Below, one piece after another: positions 51,119-59,834 of a DNA stretch of 64,000 bases. The notes below the pieces were generated by a model, which ran no database searches, was not told the DNA's origin, and was given only the letters and a program-made list of their open reading frames with translations. The stretch's first letter is position 1. Each line of letters starts with the position of its first letter. The position numbers were made by a program, and so were the translations under genes. This DNA comes from Bradyrhizobium erythrophlei. Its GTDB lineage: Bacteria; Pseudomonadota; Alphaproteobacteria; Rhizobiales; Xanthobacteraceae. The stretch lies in contig FSRD01000002.1 of assembly GCA_900129675.1 (NCBI GenBank), forward strand, positions 310,001 to 374,000, read 5' to 3'.

Positions 51119-52714
51119 ATGGCCCGCGATTCGCAAGCCGCGCTCGTTGCGCTCAATCGCTTCGGTTTCGGTGCCCGCGGCGGCGCGTCGGGCGATTTCG
51201 TCAATGCCGCATCCGATCCGCGCGGCTTCGTCAAGGCCGAACTCTCCCGCCCCAACGGCGTGCTGCTCGAAGTGCCGGGCCTGTCGTCGACGGCGGCGCT
51301 TGGCAAGGCGGTATTCGACTATCAGTTCGAGATCAGGAAGGCCCGCGACGCGGCGTCGAAGTCGGGCGCGCCGGCCACCGCGACCGAAGGCCCGCCGCAG
51401 CAAGCATCGCCGGATGCGCGCGTGCAGCGGCGAAACCTTTCGCTCTCCAGCATCGCCAAGGACATCACGGCCAAAGAGCCGGCCAAAGAATCTGCCAAAG
51501 AAATGGCAATGCAGACCGCCGAGAACGGCAGCGCCAACGCCACGATGACGCCGGCCGAGACGATGCAGCCTAGCGCGGCAAAGCCGCCGCAGCAGCCGCT
51601 CAACATCATCCAGAAGACGTTTCGCGCCGAGGCGCTGGCGCGGCTGCAGCGCGCGACGATCGCCGATTGCGGATTCGCCGAGCGGCTGGTGGTGTTCTGG
51701 TCCAATCATTTCTGCATCTCCGCCAGCAAGGGCCCGCTGGCGCGGATGTGGGCGGGCTCGTTCGAACGCGAGGCGATCCGGCCGCATGTGCTCGGGCGCT
51801 TCGCCGACATGCTGCAGGCGGTCGAGCAGCATCCGGCGATGCTGTTCTTCCTCGACAACCAGCAATCGCTCGGTCCGGATTCGCGCGCCGGGGTCAACCG
51901 CAACCGCGGCCTGAACGAAAATCTCGCGCGCGAGATCATGGAGCTGCATACGCTCGGCGTCGGCGGCGGCTATTCGCAGGACGACGTGACGTCGCTGGCG
52001 CGCATCATCACCGGCTGGACCTATGCCGGACGGCAAGGCCAGCTCGGTACGCCCGGCACCTTCGTGTTCAACGCCAATGCGCACCAGCCCGGCGCGCAAC
52101 GGGTGATGGGAAAAATCTACGAGGCCAATGGCGTGGCGCAAGCCGAGGCTGTGCTGGCGGATATCGCGCGCCATCCCTCCACCGCCAAGTTCGTCGCCAC
52201 CAAATTCGCCCGTCACTTCACGGCCGACGAACCGCCGCCGGCGCTGGTGGCGCGGCTGCGGGATGTGTTCACCAAAACAGACGGCGACCTCAAGGCGCTG
52301 GCGGTGGCGCTGCTGGATTCCGACGAGGCCTGGCAGGCGCCGCTGGCCAAGCTGCGCTCGCCTTACGAATTCCTGGTCGCCAGCGGCCGGCTGCTGGCGC
52401 GCAATCCGGAAGATCCCGGCCGCTATCTCAACGGCCTCAACGTGCTGGGCCAGCCATTATGGTCGCCCGCCGGGCCGAACGGGTTTGCCGACACCAACGC
52501 GGCCTGGGCCGCGCCCGAAGGCGTCAAGCTGCGTCTCGATATTTCTGCGCAGATCGCTTCCAACCTCGCCGACCGGATCGATCCGCGCGATCTGCTCGAA
52601 CTGGTCGCGGCGGACGCCGCCTCGCCGGAAACGCGGCGGACCATCGAGCGCGCGGAATCGCGGCAGCAGGCGCTGGCGCTGTTGCTGATGTCGCCGGAAT
52701 TCCAGAGGAGATGA
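51119..52714 (+). CDS. DUF1800 domain protein
   Basis: A 531-residue protein of unknown function. It begins RDSQAALVALNRFGFGARGG, has a Lys/Glu/Ala linker (~115-160), then NHFCISASKGPLARMWAGSFEREAIRPHVLGRF, GLNENLAREIMELHTLGVGGGYSQDDVTSLARIITGW, and SPYEFLVASGRLL near the C-terminus, all DUF1800 hallmarks. There is no signal peptide in the visible start, although the family is often exported with DUF1501. ATG 51119 with AAGGGA upstream. Its TGA overlaps the next gene's ATG. Confidence 0.92.
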   Translation: MARDSQAALVALNRFGFGARGGASGDFVNAASDPRGFVKAELSRPNGVLLEVPGLSSTAALGKAVFDYQFEIRKARDAASKSGAPATATEGPPQQASPDARVQRRNLSLSSIAKDITAKEPAKESAKEMAMQTAENGSANATMTPAETMQPSAAKPPQQPLNIIQKTFRAEALARLQRATIADCGFAERLVVFWSNHFCISASKGPLARMWAGSFEREAIRPHVLGRFADMLQAVEQHPAMLFFLDNQQSLGPDSRAGVNRNRGLNENLAREIMELHTLGVGGGYSQDDVTSLARIITGWTYAGRQGQLGTPGTFVFNANAHQPGAQRVMGKIYEANGVAQAEAVLADIARHPSTAKFVATKFARHFTADEPPPALVARLRDVFTKTDGDLKALAVALLDSDEAWQAPLAKLRSPYEFLVASGRLLARNPEDPGRYLNGLNVLGQPLWSPAGPNGFADTNAAWAAPEGVKLRLDISAQIASNLADRIDPRDLLELVAADAASPETRRTIERAESRQQALALLLMSPEFQRR

Positions 52715-52716
52715 CG

Positions 52717-53940
52717 ATGGATTTCTGCGACAGCCCGATGGCATCGGCCACGTCGCGCCGCGCACTGCTGCTCGGCGGCGCTTCCTTTGCGGCCTGGGCC
52801 TATTTGCCGAAATTCGCGCGCGCCGCCGACGGCCGCGATCCGCGGCTGGTCGTCGTGATCCTGCGCGGCGCGCTCGACGGGCTCGCCACCGTGGCTCCGA
52901 TCGGCGACCCTGATTATGCCGGCCTGCATGGTTCGATCGCGCTGCGGGCCGATGGGCCGAATGCGGCGGTGATGCTGGATTCGTTCTTCGCGCTGCATCC
53001 GGCGATGCCGGCGTTCGCGCGGATGTACCGCGAGAAGAAGGCCGCGGTGATCCATGCGGTCGCGACTTCCTATCGCGACCGCTCGCATTTCGACGGCCAG
53101 GACGTGCTCGAAAGCGGTTTTTCCGGGCCGGGCCGGGTGCAGTCCGGCTGGCTCAACCGCGCGCTGGAAAACTTGCCGAGGGGCGACCGGGTCATGCGCG
53201 CGCTCGCCGTCGGTCCGACCACGCCGCTGGTGCTGCGCGGCTCGGCACCGACCGTCGGCTGGGCGCCGGTCGCGCTGCCGCAGGCCGCCGACGATACCGC
53301 GATGCGGCTTGCCGAACTCTATCAACACCGCGATCCCGCGCTGGCGACGGCGCTGACGCAAGGCCTGCAACTCGACAAGGCGGCCCAGGGCGACGACATG
53401 AAGCCGAAGCCCGGCACCAACGGCGTCGCCGCGATGCGGCTGGTGGCGCGCGGCGCCGCCAAACTGATGGCGGCCGATGACGGTCCGCGGATCGGCGCGC
53501 TCGCCTTCGACGGTTGGGATACCCATGCCAATGAAGGTGGCCCGGTCGGCCGGCTCGCTCAGCTATTGTCCGGGCTCGACGGCGCGCTGGCGGAATTCGA
53601 AAGCGGGCTCGGCGATCGCTGGCGTGACACCGTGATCGTGGTCGCCACCGAGTTCGGCCGCACCGCGCGCATCAACGGCACCGAAGGCACCGATCACGGC
53701 ACCGGCACCATCGCGCTGCTCGCGGGCGGCGCGGTGAAGGGCGGAAGGATGATCGCGGACTGGCCGGGGCTGAAGCTCGCCAATCTCTATCAGGGCCGCG
53801 ACCTCGCGCCGACCACCGATTTGCGCGCGGTGATGAAAGGCGTGCTGCACGACCAGTTCGGCCTTGGCGAACGCGTGCTGGCCGAGCAGGTTTTTCCGGA
53901 CAGCGCACCGGTGAAGCCGATGAAGGGGCTCATGGGCTGA
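52717..53940 (+). CDS. DUF1501 domain protein, Tat-exported
   Basis: A 407-residue exported protein. The N-terminus has TSRRALLLGGASFAAWAYLP, a Tat signal. The domain has VVVILRGALDGLATVAPIGD, HAVATSYRDRSHFDGQDVLE, AFDGWDTHANEG and VVATEFGRTARINGTEGTDHGTG, an alkaline-phosphatase/sulfatase-like fold. GAGGAG is 6 bp before ATG 52717; ATG 52711 is the alternative. Partner of the DUF1800 gene, which overlaps it. Its 3' end overlaps the convergent gene by 11 bp. Confidence 0.93.
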   Translation: MDFCDSPMASATSRRALLLGGASFAAWAYLPKFARAADGRDPRLVVVILRGALDGLATVAPIGDPDYAGLHGSIALRADGPNAAVMLDSFFALHPAMPAFARMYREKKAAVIHAVATSYRDRSHFDGQDVLESGFSGPGRVQSGWLNRALENLPRGDRVMRALAVGPTTPLVLRGSAPTVGWAPVALPQAADDTAMRLAELYQHRDPALATALTQGLQLDKAAQGDDMKPKPGTNGVAAMRLVARGAAKLMAADDGPRIGALAFDGWDTHANEGGPVGRLAQLLSGLDGALAEFESGLGDRWRDTVIVVATEFGRTARINGTEGTDHGTGTIALLAGGAVKGGRMIADWPGLKLANLYQGRDLAPTTDLRAVMKGVLHDQFGLGERVLAEQVFPDSAPVKPMKGLMG

Positions 53941-54631
53941 GCATCGATGGAAAGGTGTGCCGTTTGGCGATCACGACATCGTTGTTGAGGGAATAGAGAT
54001 AGCAAGGACCATCGGACTTCTTTCTCCCCGACGCAAAGTCGCATCTTGCCAATGCGGCGTCCGCTGCGTCCTTGTCCGTCGGGGATCCCGAAACCACAAA
54101 CATCTGCCCAATCGGATGTATCGCGATCGCTTTCGGTCGCTGGGCCGACAGATAGGTTTGGATGTCGGGCCGCTTTCGAACGTCGTCCTTCACGATCGGC
54201 AATTGATTGGGATCGAAGCCACCCGAATAGCTCAGGCGGGGCATGTCGTGGTCTGCGAGCGGCCCCGCGAGCTGAACCAGCTCGTCGTTCACGGCCAGCA
54301 GCTTGCACGGCGATCCGAATCGGAGCTGGCAGCCTTCGAGCGCCCGGTCGGGCGTGACGGATTTGCTGTCCTGGTCCGTGGTTTGCCAGTACTCGGCACT
54401 CCTGAGGTTGACCGCGAGCGCCTTGTTGACGGCGGCCTTCTCGTAGTCCTCCACCATGATCTCCCTGGTGTGAAAATAGAGATCGGGCGTGGCCGTGGAC
54501 ATCACGAGGTTAAGCGCCTTCGACAGGTCCGAGGGTTGATGTTCGGCTTCGGCGAGGCCTGCGTACCGGTCGAATGCCGACGCCGCGGCGGGCAGCCACG
54601 CAATCATTGCCACAATGGCCAGACGTTTCAT
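53930..54631 (-). CDS. Secreted hypothetical protein
   Basis: A 233-residue protein with signal peptide MKRLAIVAMIAWLPAAASAF. The mature part has GCQLRFGSPCKLLAVNDELV and DGPCYLYSLNNDVVI, each with a Cys pair or single Cys, in a repeated pattern suggesting two similar half domains. ATG 54631. It begins 17 bp after the aldo-keto reductase stop, so it may be cotranscribed. Convergent with DUF1501. Function unknown. Confidence 0.72.
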   Translation of the reverse strand: MKRLAIVAMIAWLPAAASAFDRYAGLAEAEHQPSDLSKALNLVMSTATPDLYFHTREIMVEDYEKAAVNKALAVNLRSAEYWQTTDQDSKSVTPDRALEGCQLRFGSPCKLLAVNDELVQLAGPLADHDMPRLSYSGGFDPNQLPIVKDDVRKRPDIQTYLSAQRPKAIAIHPIGQMFVVSGSPTDKDAADAALARCDFASGRKKSDGPCYLYSLNNDVVIAKRHTFPSMLSP

Positions 54632-54648
54632 GCGATGCCCCACGTTCA

Positions 54649-55590
54649 CTACCCCTTCGTGATCCCGTCGATCTCGGCGATCTCCTCCGCGCTCAGGCTC
54701 CAGTCGATCGCTTTCACGTTCTGCTCGACCTGTTCGATGCGGGTGGCGCCGGCGATCACGCTCGAGACTTGCGGGCGCGACGCCAGCCAGGAAAAGGCGA
54801 GTTCGAGCATGCTGTGGCCGCGCGCCTTGGCAAACGCCTGCAGCTTCTCGACGATGTCCTCGTTGCGCGGCGTGACGTAGCGATCCCTGAGCGCGGGCGC
54901 CTTGCCGAACCGCGTATCTTCCGGCGCGGCGGCGCCGCGCTGGTATTTGCCGGTCAACAGGCCGGAGGCCAGCGGGAAGAACGGCAGCAGGCCGAGATTG
55001 TATTGCTGTGCCGCCGGCAACAGATCCTTCTCGATGCCGCGCACCACGAGGCTGTATTCGTCCTGGCAGGAAACGAAGCGGCCGACATTCATCGCGCGCG
55101 CGACGTGCTCGGCCTCGGCGATCCGCCACGCCGGAAAATTCGAATTGCCGATGTAGCGGACCTTGCCCTGGCGAACCAGATCGTCGAGCGCGCGCAGGCT
55201 TTCCTCGATCGGCGTCAGCGGATCGTAATCGTGCTGCTGGTAGAGATCGATGTAGTCGGTCTTCAGCCGCGTGAGGCTGGCCTCGACCGCGGACATGATG
55301 TAGCGGCGCGAGGCGCCCTGCTTGCTGCCGTCCTTGCTCATCGGCTTGGAATATTTGGTCGCCAGCACGATGTCCTTGCGGCGATCGCCGAGCACGGTGC
55401 CGAGCACGGTCTCGGAGCCGCCCATGCCGGCATAAATGTCGGCGGTGTCGAACAGGGTGATGCCGAGGTCGATCGCCTTGTGGATCACCTTGCGCGAGGT
55501 TTCGAGATCGGTGCGCTGGCCGAAATTATTGCAGCCGAGGCCGACGGCGGAAACGCGCAGGCCGGAGCCGCCGAGATTGCGAATTTGCAT
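54649..55590 (-). CDS. Aldo/keto reductase
   Basis: A 313-residue (beta/alpha)8 oxidoreductase. The catalytic tetrad is Asp48, Tyr53, Lys79 and His120 (FDTADIY, LATKYSKP, YQQHDYD). GNSNFPAW and SSVIAGATRIEQVEQN belong to the family. NADPH is the usual cofactor. ATG 55590. Substrate unknown. Confidence 0.94.
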   Translation of the reverse strand: MQIRNLGGSGLRVSAVGLGCNNFGQRTDLETSRKVIHKAIDLGITLFDTADIYAGMGGSETVLGTVLGDRRKDIVLATKYSKPMSKDGSKQGASRRYIMSAVEASLTRLKTDYIDLYQQHDYDPLTPIEESLRALDDLVRQGKVRYIGNSNFPAWRIAEAEHVARAMNVGRFVSCQDEYSLVVRGIEKDLLPAAQQYNLGLLPFFPLASGLLTGKYQRGAAAPEDTRFGKAPALRDRYVTPRNEDIVEKLQAFAKARGHSMLELAFSWLASRPQVSSVIAGATRIEQVEQNVKAIDWSLSAEEIAEIDGITKG

Positions 55591-55744
55591 GAATAATCCT
55601 GTGGGGCGTGGGCAGAGGGGGCAGGGGACAGGACCATAGTGTGGCCCGCGCGCCTTGGCGCTGCAAGGTGCGGTCGTACCGGGTGCGGTCGTGCCGTGGG
55701 GCCTCAGGCCGGTCGCCGGCGGCCGTCAAATGCATGTGAATGCA

Positions 55745-55793
55745 GCGCAAAAAGATGCGGCCCCGGTCAGACGCGGCGACTGACGGGGGCCGC
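55745..55793 (-). terminator. Rho-independent terminator of the GNAT gene
   Basis: On the minus strand a 14 bp stem (GCGGCCCCCGTCAG / CTGACCGGGGCCGC, positions 55757-55793) is followed by ATCTTTTTGCG. It is downstream of the GNAT stop at 55895. The rest of 55591-55894 shows no gene. Confidence 0.7.
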
Positions 55794-55894
55794 TTGGGGC
55801 GCCTGATCCGAGACGGGGGGCCTGATCATACGCAGGGCGCAACCTATCCGCGCTTTATTACGCGGCCGTGACAACTGGACTTATCCACAGGCGG

Positions 55895-56356
55895 TCAGAA
55901 CAGCTTGCGATAGACGATGAAGCCGGATTTTTCCGCCACCTTGTCGTAGAGCAACTGCGCGATGTGATTGGTTTCGTGCGTCTGCCAGTACACGCGGGAC
56001 GATCCGGCGCGCTTCGCCTGCTCGTAGACGCCATTGATGAGGGCGCGGCCGACGCCCTTGCCGCGCGCGGCCTCGCTGGTGAACAGATCCTGCAAATAGC
56101 AGATCGGCTCGATCGCCGTGGTCGAGCGGTGAAACAGGTAATGCGTCAGCCCGAGCAGTGCACCACCGCTCTCGGCCACCAGCGCGTGCACCGGCTCGTA
56201 GGCGTCGAAGAAGCGCGCCCACGTCATCGCCGTGATTTCGCCCGCCAGCGCGGTCGGTCCCGATCGTTTGTAGAACGCGTTGTAGCCGTCCCACAGCGGC
56301 AGCCATTGCTCGTAGTCCTGCCGGGTGACGAAGCGAACGGTGACATCGCTGGACAT
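55895..56356 (-). CDS. GNAT-family N-acetyltransferase
   Basis: A 153-residue acetyltransferase. The acetyl-CoA loop is DLFTSEAARGKGVGRALINGVYEQAK, and Tyr/Trp residues follow in SRVYWQTHETNHIAQLLYDKV. ATG 56356. Substrate not determinable. A strong terminator follows. Confidence 0.92.
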   Translation of the reverse strand: MSSDVTVRFVTRQDYEQWLPLWDGYNAFYKRSGPTALAGEITAMTWARFFDAYEPVHALVAESGGALLGLTHYLFHRSTTAIEPICYLQDLFTSEAARGKGVGRALINGVYEQAKRAGSSRVYWQTHETNHIAQLLYDKVAEKSGFIVYRKLF

Positions 56357-56466
56357 GAGTATTCCTGCATTTCCAAGGAAGGTAGCGCGCGAATATGGCG
56401 CCGGCCTTTACTATAGGCAGGCGTGAGCCGGATCAATCGAGTTGGATGCAGCTTGCGCGCCGATGC

Positions 56467-57282
56467 TTATTCCGCGGCGCGCAAGTGCCGGGCGAGGCTG
56501 CGCGCGCTGCCGCCGCGCAGCGACCGCAGATAGTCGGCTTGCGCGGGATCGTCGGTCTGACGGACGAGATCGGTGACGGGCGTATAGCTCAGCATGCGCC
56601 CGCCGTCCGGCAATGCCGTGCAACTGAAGCGCAGCACCTGCCCGTCGGCGAGATTGATGTTGATCGGGGTGGAATCGCCCGATCGCATCATCTCGGTCCG
56701 CCGCGCGATGAAGGCGCTCAATTCGTCTTCCGGCAGTTCGTAGGCGCCGGTGTCGCGGCCATGATACATCAGCGCGATGAACGGCGGCTTGGAATCGGCC
56801 TGTGCGTCGGACAGCGCGAAATAATCGCGGAAGGCGCGGTTGATGAATTCGGCGCGGGTGTCGGAATCCAGCAGCACGATGCCGATGTCGACCTCGTCGA
56901 GCGCGGCCGCCAGCCGCATCGAAGTGGCGTGGTGTGCCTGTTCGGCTGCGAACGCCTCGATCCATTTTTGCCGCAACAGGCCGGTGATCACGGCTGTGCC
57001 GGCGGCCGTCGCCGCCAGCATCATCATCCGCGCCAGGTCCGACATGTCGTAGCCGGGCAGCGCGCGGTGATTGAGAACGAATAGCGCCGAGGAAACCACC
57101 GCGATCGCGGCGCTGACCAGGCCGGAGGCGATGCCGCTGACGGAGCTTGCGAAGGCGACGATGCAGACGAACAATGGAGCCGGATTGGGCACGGCAACGA
57201 CATGACGATCGACAAAGAAGGCGGTCAACGCCGTCACCGTCGTCAGAACCGGACCGGAGATTGCACGCCAGTCGAACCGCAT
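56467..57282 (-). CDS. Membrane protein with a PAS domain (no output domain)
   Basis: A 271-residue protein. Three or four hydrophobic segments fill residues ~8-115 (ISGPVLTTVTALTAFFVDRH, PLFVCIVAFASSVSGIASGL, MMMLAATAAGTAVITGLL). A PAS domain follows (SMRLAAALDEVDIGIVLLDSDTRAEFINRAFRDYF..) and the protein ends soon after it, without a kinase or cyclase. It may be a sensor that passes its signal to another protein, or a truncated kinase. ATG 57282 has GAGGACGGGC upstream; ATG 57372 is the alternative. Confidence 0.75.
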   Translation of the reverse strand: MRFDWRAISGPVLTTVTALTAFFVDRHVVAVPNPAPLFVCIVAFASSVSGIASGLVSAAIAVVSSALFVLNHRALPGYDMSDLARMMMLAATAAGTAVITGLLRQKWIEAFAAEQAHHATSMRLAAALDEVDIGIVLLDSDTRAEFINRAFRDYFALSDAQADSKPPFIALMYHGRDTGAYELPEDELSAFIARRTEMMRSGDSTPININLADGQVLRFSCTALPDGGRMLSYTPVTDLVRQTDDPAQADYLRSLRGGSARSLARHLRAAE

Positions 57283-57513
57283 GCCCGTCCTCGTCGCCTC
57301 CCGGAATAAGGCGGCAGTTTGCCGGATATTTCCCCAGATATTTCCAGGGGCGGCGGCTTTTTGAGGTCGCATCCTGAAGCGGTGGTTGACCGGTCAGGCA
57401 AAACTTTCACGGTTTTTAAATCAAATGATAATGGAACGCGCCGGTGGAACAGGGTTCCATGCCTGATCGTTAGCACGCGTGACCGAGCCAAGAAGATATT
57501 CAAGAGGATATTG

Positions 57514-57867
57514 ATGCCCGCCGTTTCCCCGTCGATCCTGCCGATCCTGATGCTGTTTGCCTCCAACGTCTTCATGACCTTCGCCTGGTACGGTCATCTG
57601 AAATTCAAGCAAAGCCCGCTGCCGCTCGTCATCATGGTGAGCTGGGGAATTGCGTTGTTCGAATACTGGCTGGCGGTGCCGGCCAACCGCTGGGGCAGCG
57701 CAGTCTATTCGGCAGCGCAGCTCAAGACCATGCAGGAGGTGATCACGCTGGTCGTGTTCGCCTGCTTCTCGGTGCTGTATCTGAAGGAGCCGCTGGGCTG
57801 GAATCACGCGCTCGGCTTTGCCTTCATCGCCGCCGGGGCGTTTTTGATCTTCCACAAATGGACTTGA
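57514..57867 (+). CDS. DUF486-family membrane protein
   Basis: A 117-residue inner-membrane protein with four hydrophobic segments (ILPILMLFASNVFMTFAWYG, VIMVSWGIALFEYWLAVPAN, VITLVVFACFSVLYLKEPLG, FAFIAAGAFLIF) and the N-terminal FASNVFMTFAWYGHLKF motif of the DUF486 family, a small relative of DMT transporters. ATG 57514 with AAGAGGA upstream. Confidence 0.88.
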   Translation: MPAVSPSILPILMLFASNVFMTFAWYGHLKFKQSPLPLVIMVSWGIALFEYWLAVPANRWGSAVYSAAQLKTMQEVITLVVFACFSVLYLKEPLGWNHALGFAFIAAGAFLIFHKWT

Positions 57868-57900
57868 AGCGCCGGTCGTCGCTGATGCATTGATGGCGCG

Positions 57901-58041
57901 TCACTTCGCTGCCGGCGACAGAACCCGCGCCGCCGGATCGCGGCTTTCGCCATGCGTGCCGGTGGCGATCAGCAGCGACGCCGCCAGCAGGATCGCCAAC
58001 GTCAGCCCGACGGTCACCAGTCCGACAGGTGTCTTCATCAT
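57901..58041 (-). CDS. Tiny single-pass membrane protein
   Basis: A 46-residue protein, MMKTPVGLVTVGLTLAILLA.., with one membrane helix and a polar tail (GTHGESRDPAARVLSPAAK). Start ATG 58041 or 58038. Its TCA stop lies 33 bp after the convergent DUF486 stop. Function unknown. Confidence 0.5.
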   Translation of the reverse strand: MMKTPVGLVTVGLTLAILLAASLLIATGTHGESRDPAARVLSPAAK

Positions 58042-58107
58042 CGACCAATCGCGATGCCGATCATCGCGCAATGCCGTGCCAAAGGTACAAACAGAAAAGC
58101 GCGGGGA

Positions 58108-58284
58108 TTACATCAAAATCGGCATCGCCATGCTGACCTTGATCGAGAGCACGGTCATTGCGACCGCAAGGCACAGCGACAGCGCACCGATCGCCAGCGA
58201 GGCGGCAATGGCGTTGGTCAATCGGGAAGAGGCGACAGGCGCAAGGCGGCTTTCGAAGCCGGCCGTGCCGGGCGACCGTATCAT
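58108..58284 (-). CDS. Tiny single-pass membrane protein
   Basis: A 58-residue protein, MIRSPGTAGFESRLAPVASS.., with a C-terminal membrane helix (AIAASLAIGALSLCLAVAMT). It starts at ATG 58284 and stops at 58108, 66 bp upstream of the tiny gene at 58041; both may share one transcript. Function unknown. Confidence 0.5.
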   Translation of the reverse strand: MIRSPGTAGFESRLAPVASSRLTNAIAASLAIGALSLCLAVAMTVLSIKVSMAMPILM

Positions 58285-58461
58285 GGTCCGAATCCTTCAG
58301 GACGCGGACGAATCACCCGCGACGTCAGGCAACCTCGCAATCCTCGCGGGCAATATTGCGGCGGCTCCCGCCCGGAAAATGGCCAAATCGCCGCAAAGGT
58401 TAACGTTGGTTCCGCCATTGTTAACGTCTATGGAGTTTTCGGCCGAACGGCGGCCGGACGA

Positions 58462-59130
58462 TCAAGCCCCGGCGGCAAGGCGGGCGGGATCGCCGATCTC
58501 GGCCTCGGGACTCCAGTCCATCGACACGAAGCCGGGGGTCTGCTCGACCCGCCGCAGCCAGGCGCGGATCGCCGGGAAGGTCGCCAGATCGTAGTCGCAG
58601 CGGTCGGCGACATGGGTGTAGCCGTACAGCGCGATATCGGCGACGGTGAGCTGGCCCGCGGCAAAATATTGATGGGTCTTGAGGTGGTTTTCCATCACCT
58701 GCAGCGCCGCATAGCCGCGCTCCATCCAGTCTTCCAGCGCGTGGGTCTGCAGGTCGCGGCCGCCCTTGACCAGCGACAGCCAGAAATAGGCCGCGCCGAT
58801 GTTGGGCTCCAGCGCGTGCTGTTCGAAGAACATCCACTGCAGCGCTTCGGCGCGTTCGACCCGCGATTCCGGCGCCAGCGGCGTGCCGCCACAGACGTAC
58901 CAGAGGATGGCGTTGGACTCGGCGAGGTAGCGTCCTTCGGCGACTTCCAGTAGCGGCACCTGTCCGCTCGGGTTCTTCGCCAGAAAATCCGGCGTGCGGC
59001 TTTCGCCGCGCAGGATGTCGATCTCGATCGCCTGATACGGCGCATTGAGCAGCGCCAGCGCAAGGCGGACCTTGTAGCTGTTGCCGGAGCGCTGCATCGA
59101 ATAGAGCGTGTACATCTGTTCGGATTTCAT
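58462..59130 (-). CDS. Glutathione S-transferase
   Basis: A 222-residue GST. MKSEQMYTLYSMQRSGNSYK gives the N-terminal Ser/Gly region, then NPSGQVPLLEVAEGRYLAESNAILWYV (cis-Pro and Glu-Ser). The C-terminal domain has AAGQLTVADIALYGYTHVAD. ATG 59130; upstream frame rejected. Third GST in the window. Confidence 0.92.
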   Translation of the reverse strand: MKSEQMYTLYSMQRSGNSYKVRLALALLNAPYQAIEIDILRGESRTPDFLAKNPSGQVPLLEVAEGRYLAESNAILWYVCGGTPLAPESRVERAEALQWMFFEQHALEPNIGAAYFWLSLVKGGRDLQTHALEDWMERGYAALQVMENHLKTHQYFAAGQLTVADIALYGYTHVADRCDYDLATFPAIRAWLRRVEQTPGFVSMDWSPEAEIGDPARLAAGA

Positions 59131-59834
59131 TCGATCGATCGAGCGCATTGCACGCGGCGCAGGGATTGCCAGGGATTCATCATGTCGCGTCGCAACGCGG
59201 TTAAACAATGATGCCGATGCGGGCGCGTCGCAAGAGGTTCGGAATGGAAAAAGTCGAAAACCTCTACCGCACTGCACGCGCGCAGAATGATTCCACTAAC
59301 ACACCAAAACAAATCAGATCACGCTTGCGCGACTCTCGGCGCCGGCGCGCTGCAACGAACCGTGCTGGCTGGCCGATTCGGAATCGCGGAAGTCTTGTCG
59401 CGGAAGTCTTGTTCCGGTTCGGCGCGCGCGCGAATACGATCGCAACGCGATCTTCGTCGCCGCCGGGACGTCCGGCTGGATCTTTTCCTATCATGCCAGG
59501 CCCCGCTCGGGCGCCGCGTGCGGGGCGGGCTTCAGCCGCGCGGCCGGTCCGGGGGGCAGCCGGCCTGCGGCACATCTCGGAGCAATCGGTGCAGATGCGC
59601 TCGGTGGATCAGGCCGCTGGCGAGACCGCAAGCCATTGCCAGAAATGAGTCATTTCGGTGCGGAATTTTTCCGAATGTTGCGCAAATCCGGCCGCCGGCA
59701 TTGATGGATCTCTAAAGTTTTGATGTTTCGGGCCAGGCTTCTTGCGATGCAGCGTCCAGCGCCTTAGGGTGCATCGATCCCATCCAAATAGAGTCGTGGA
59801 TTTCCGTGTTCACGACGTTTGCCAGGAGATGATG
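59131..59834. other. Gene-free region of 704 bp
   Basis: No frame here has a coherent protein. The plus-strand frame 59208-59648 is Arg/Ala-rich and lacks a ribosome-binding site. The right half presumably contains the promoter of the aminotransferase gene. I see no repeat or RNA I can name. Confidence 0.5.

Noticed and set aside
59208..59648. 146-codon plus-strand frame
   Set aside because: No ribosome-binding site, Arg/Ala/Pro-rich, no motif, and a competing frame of equal quality overlaps it.
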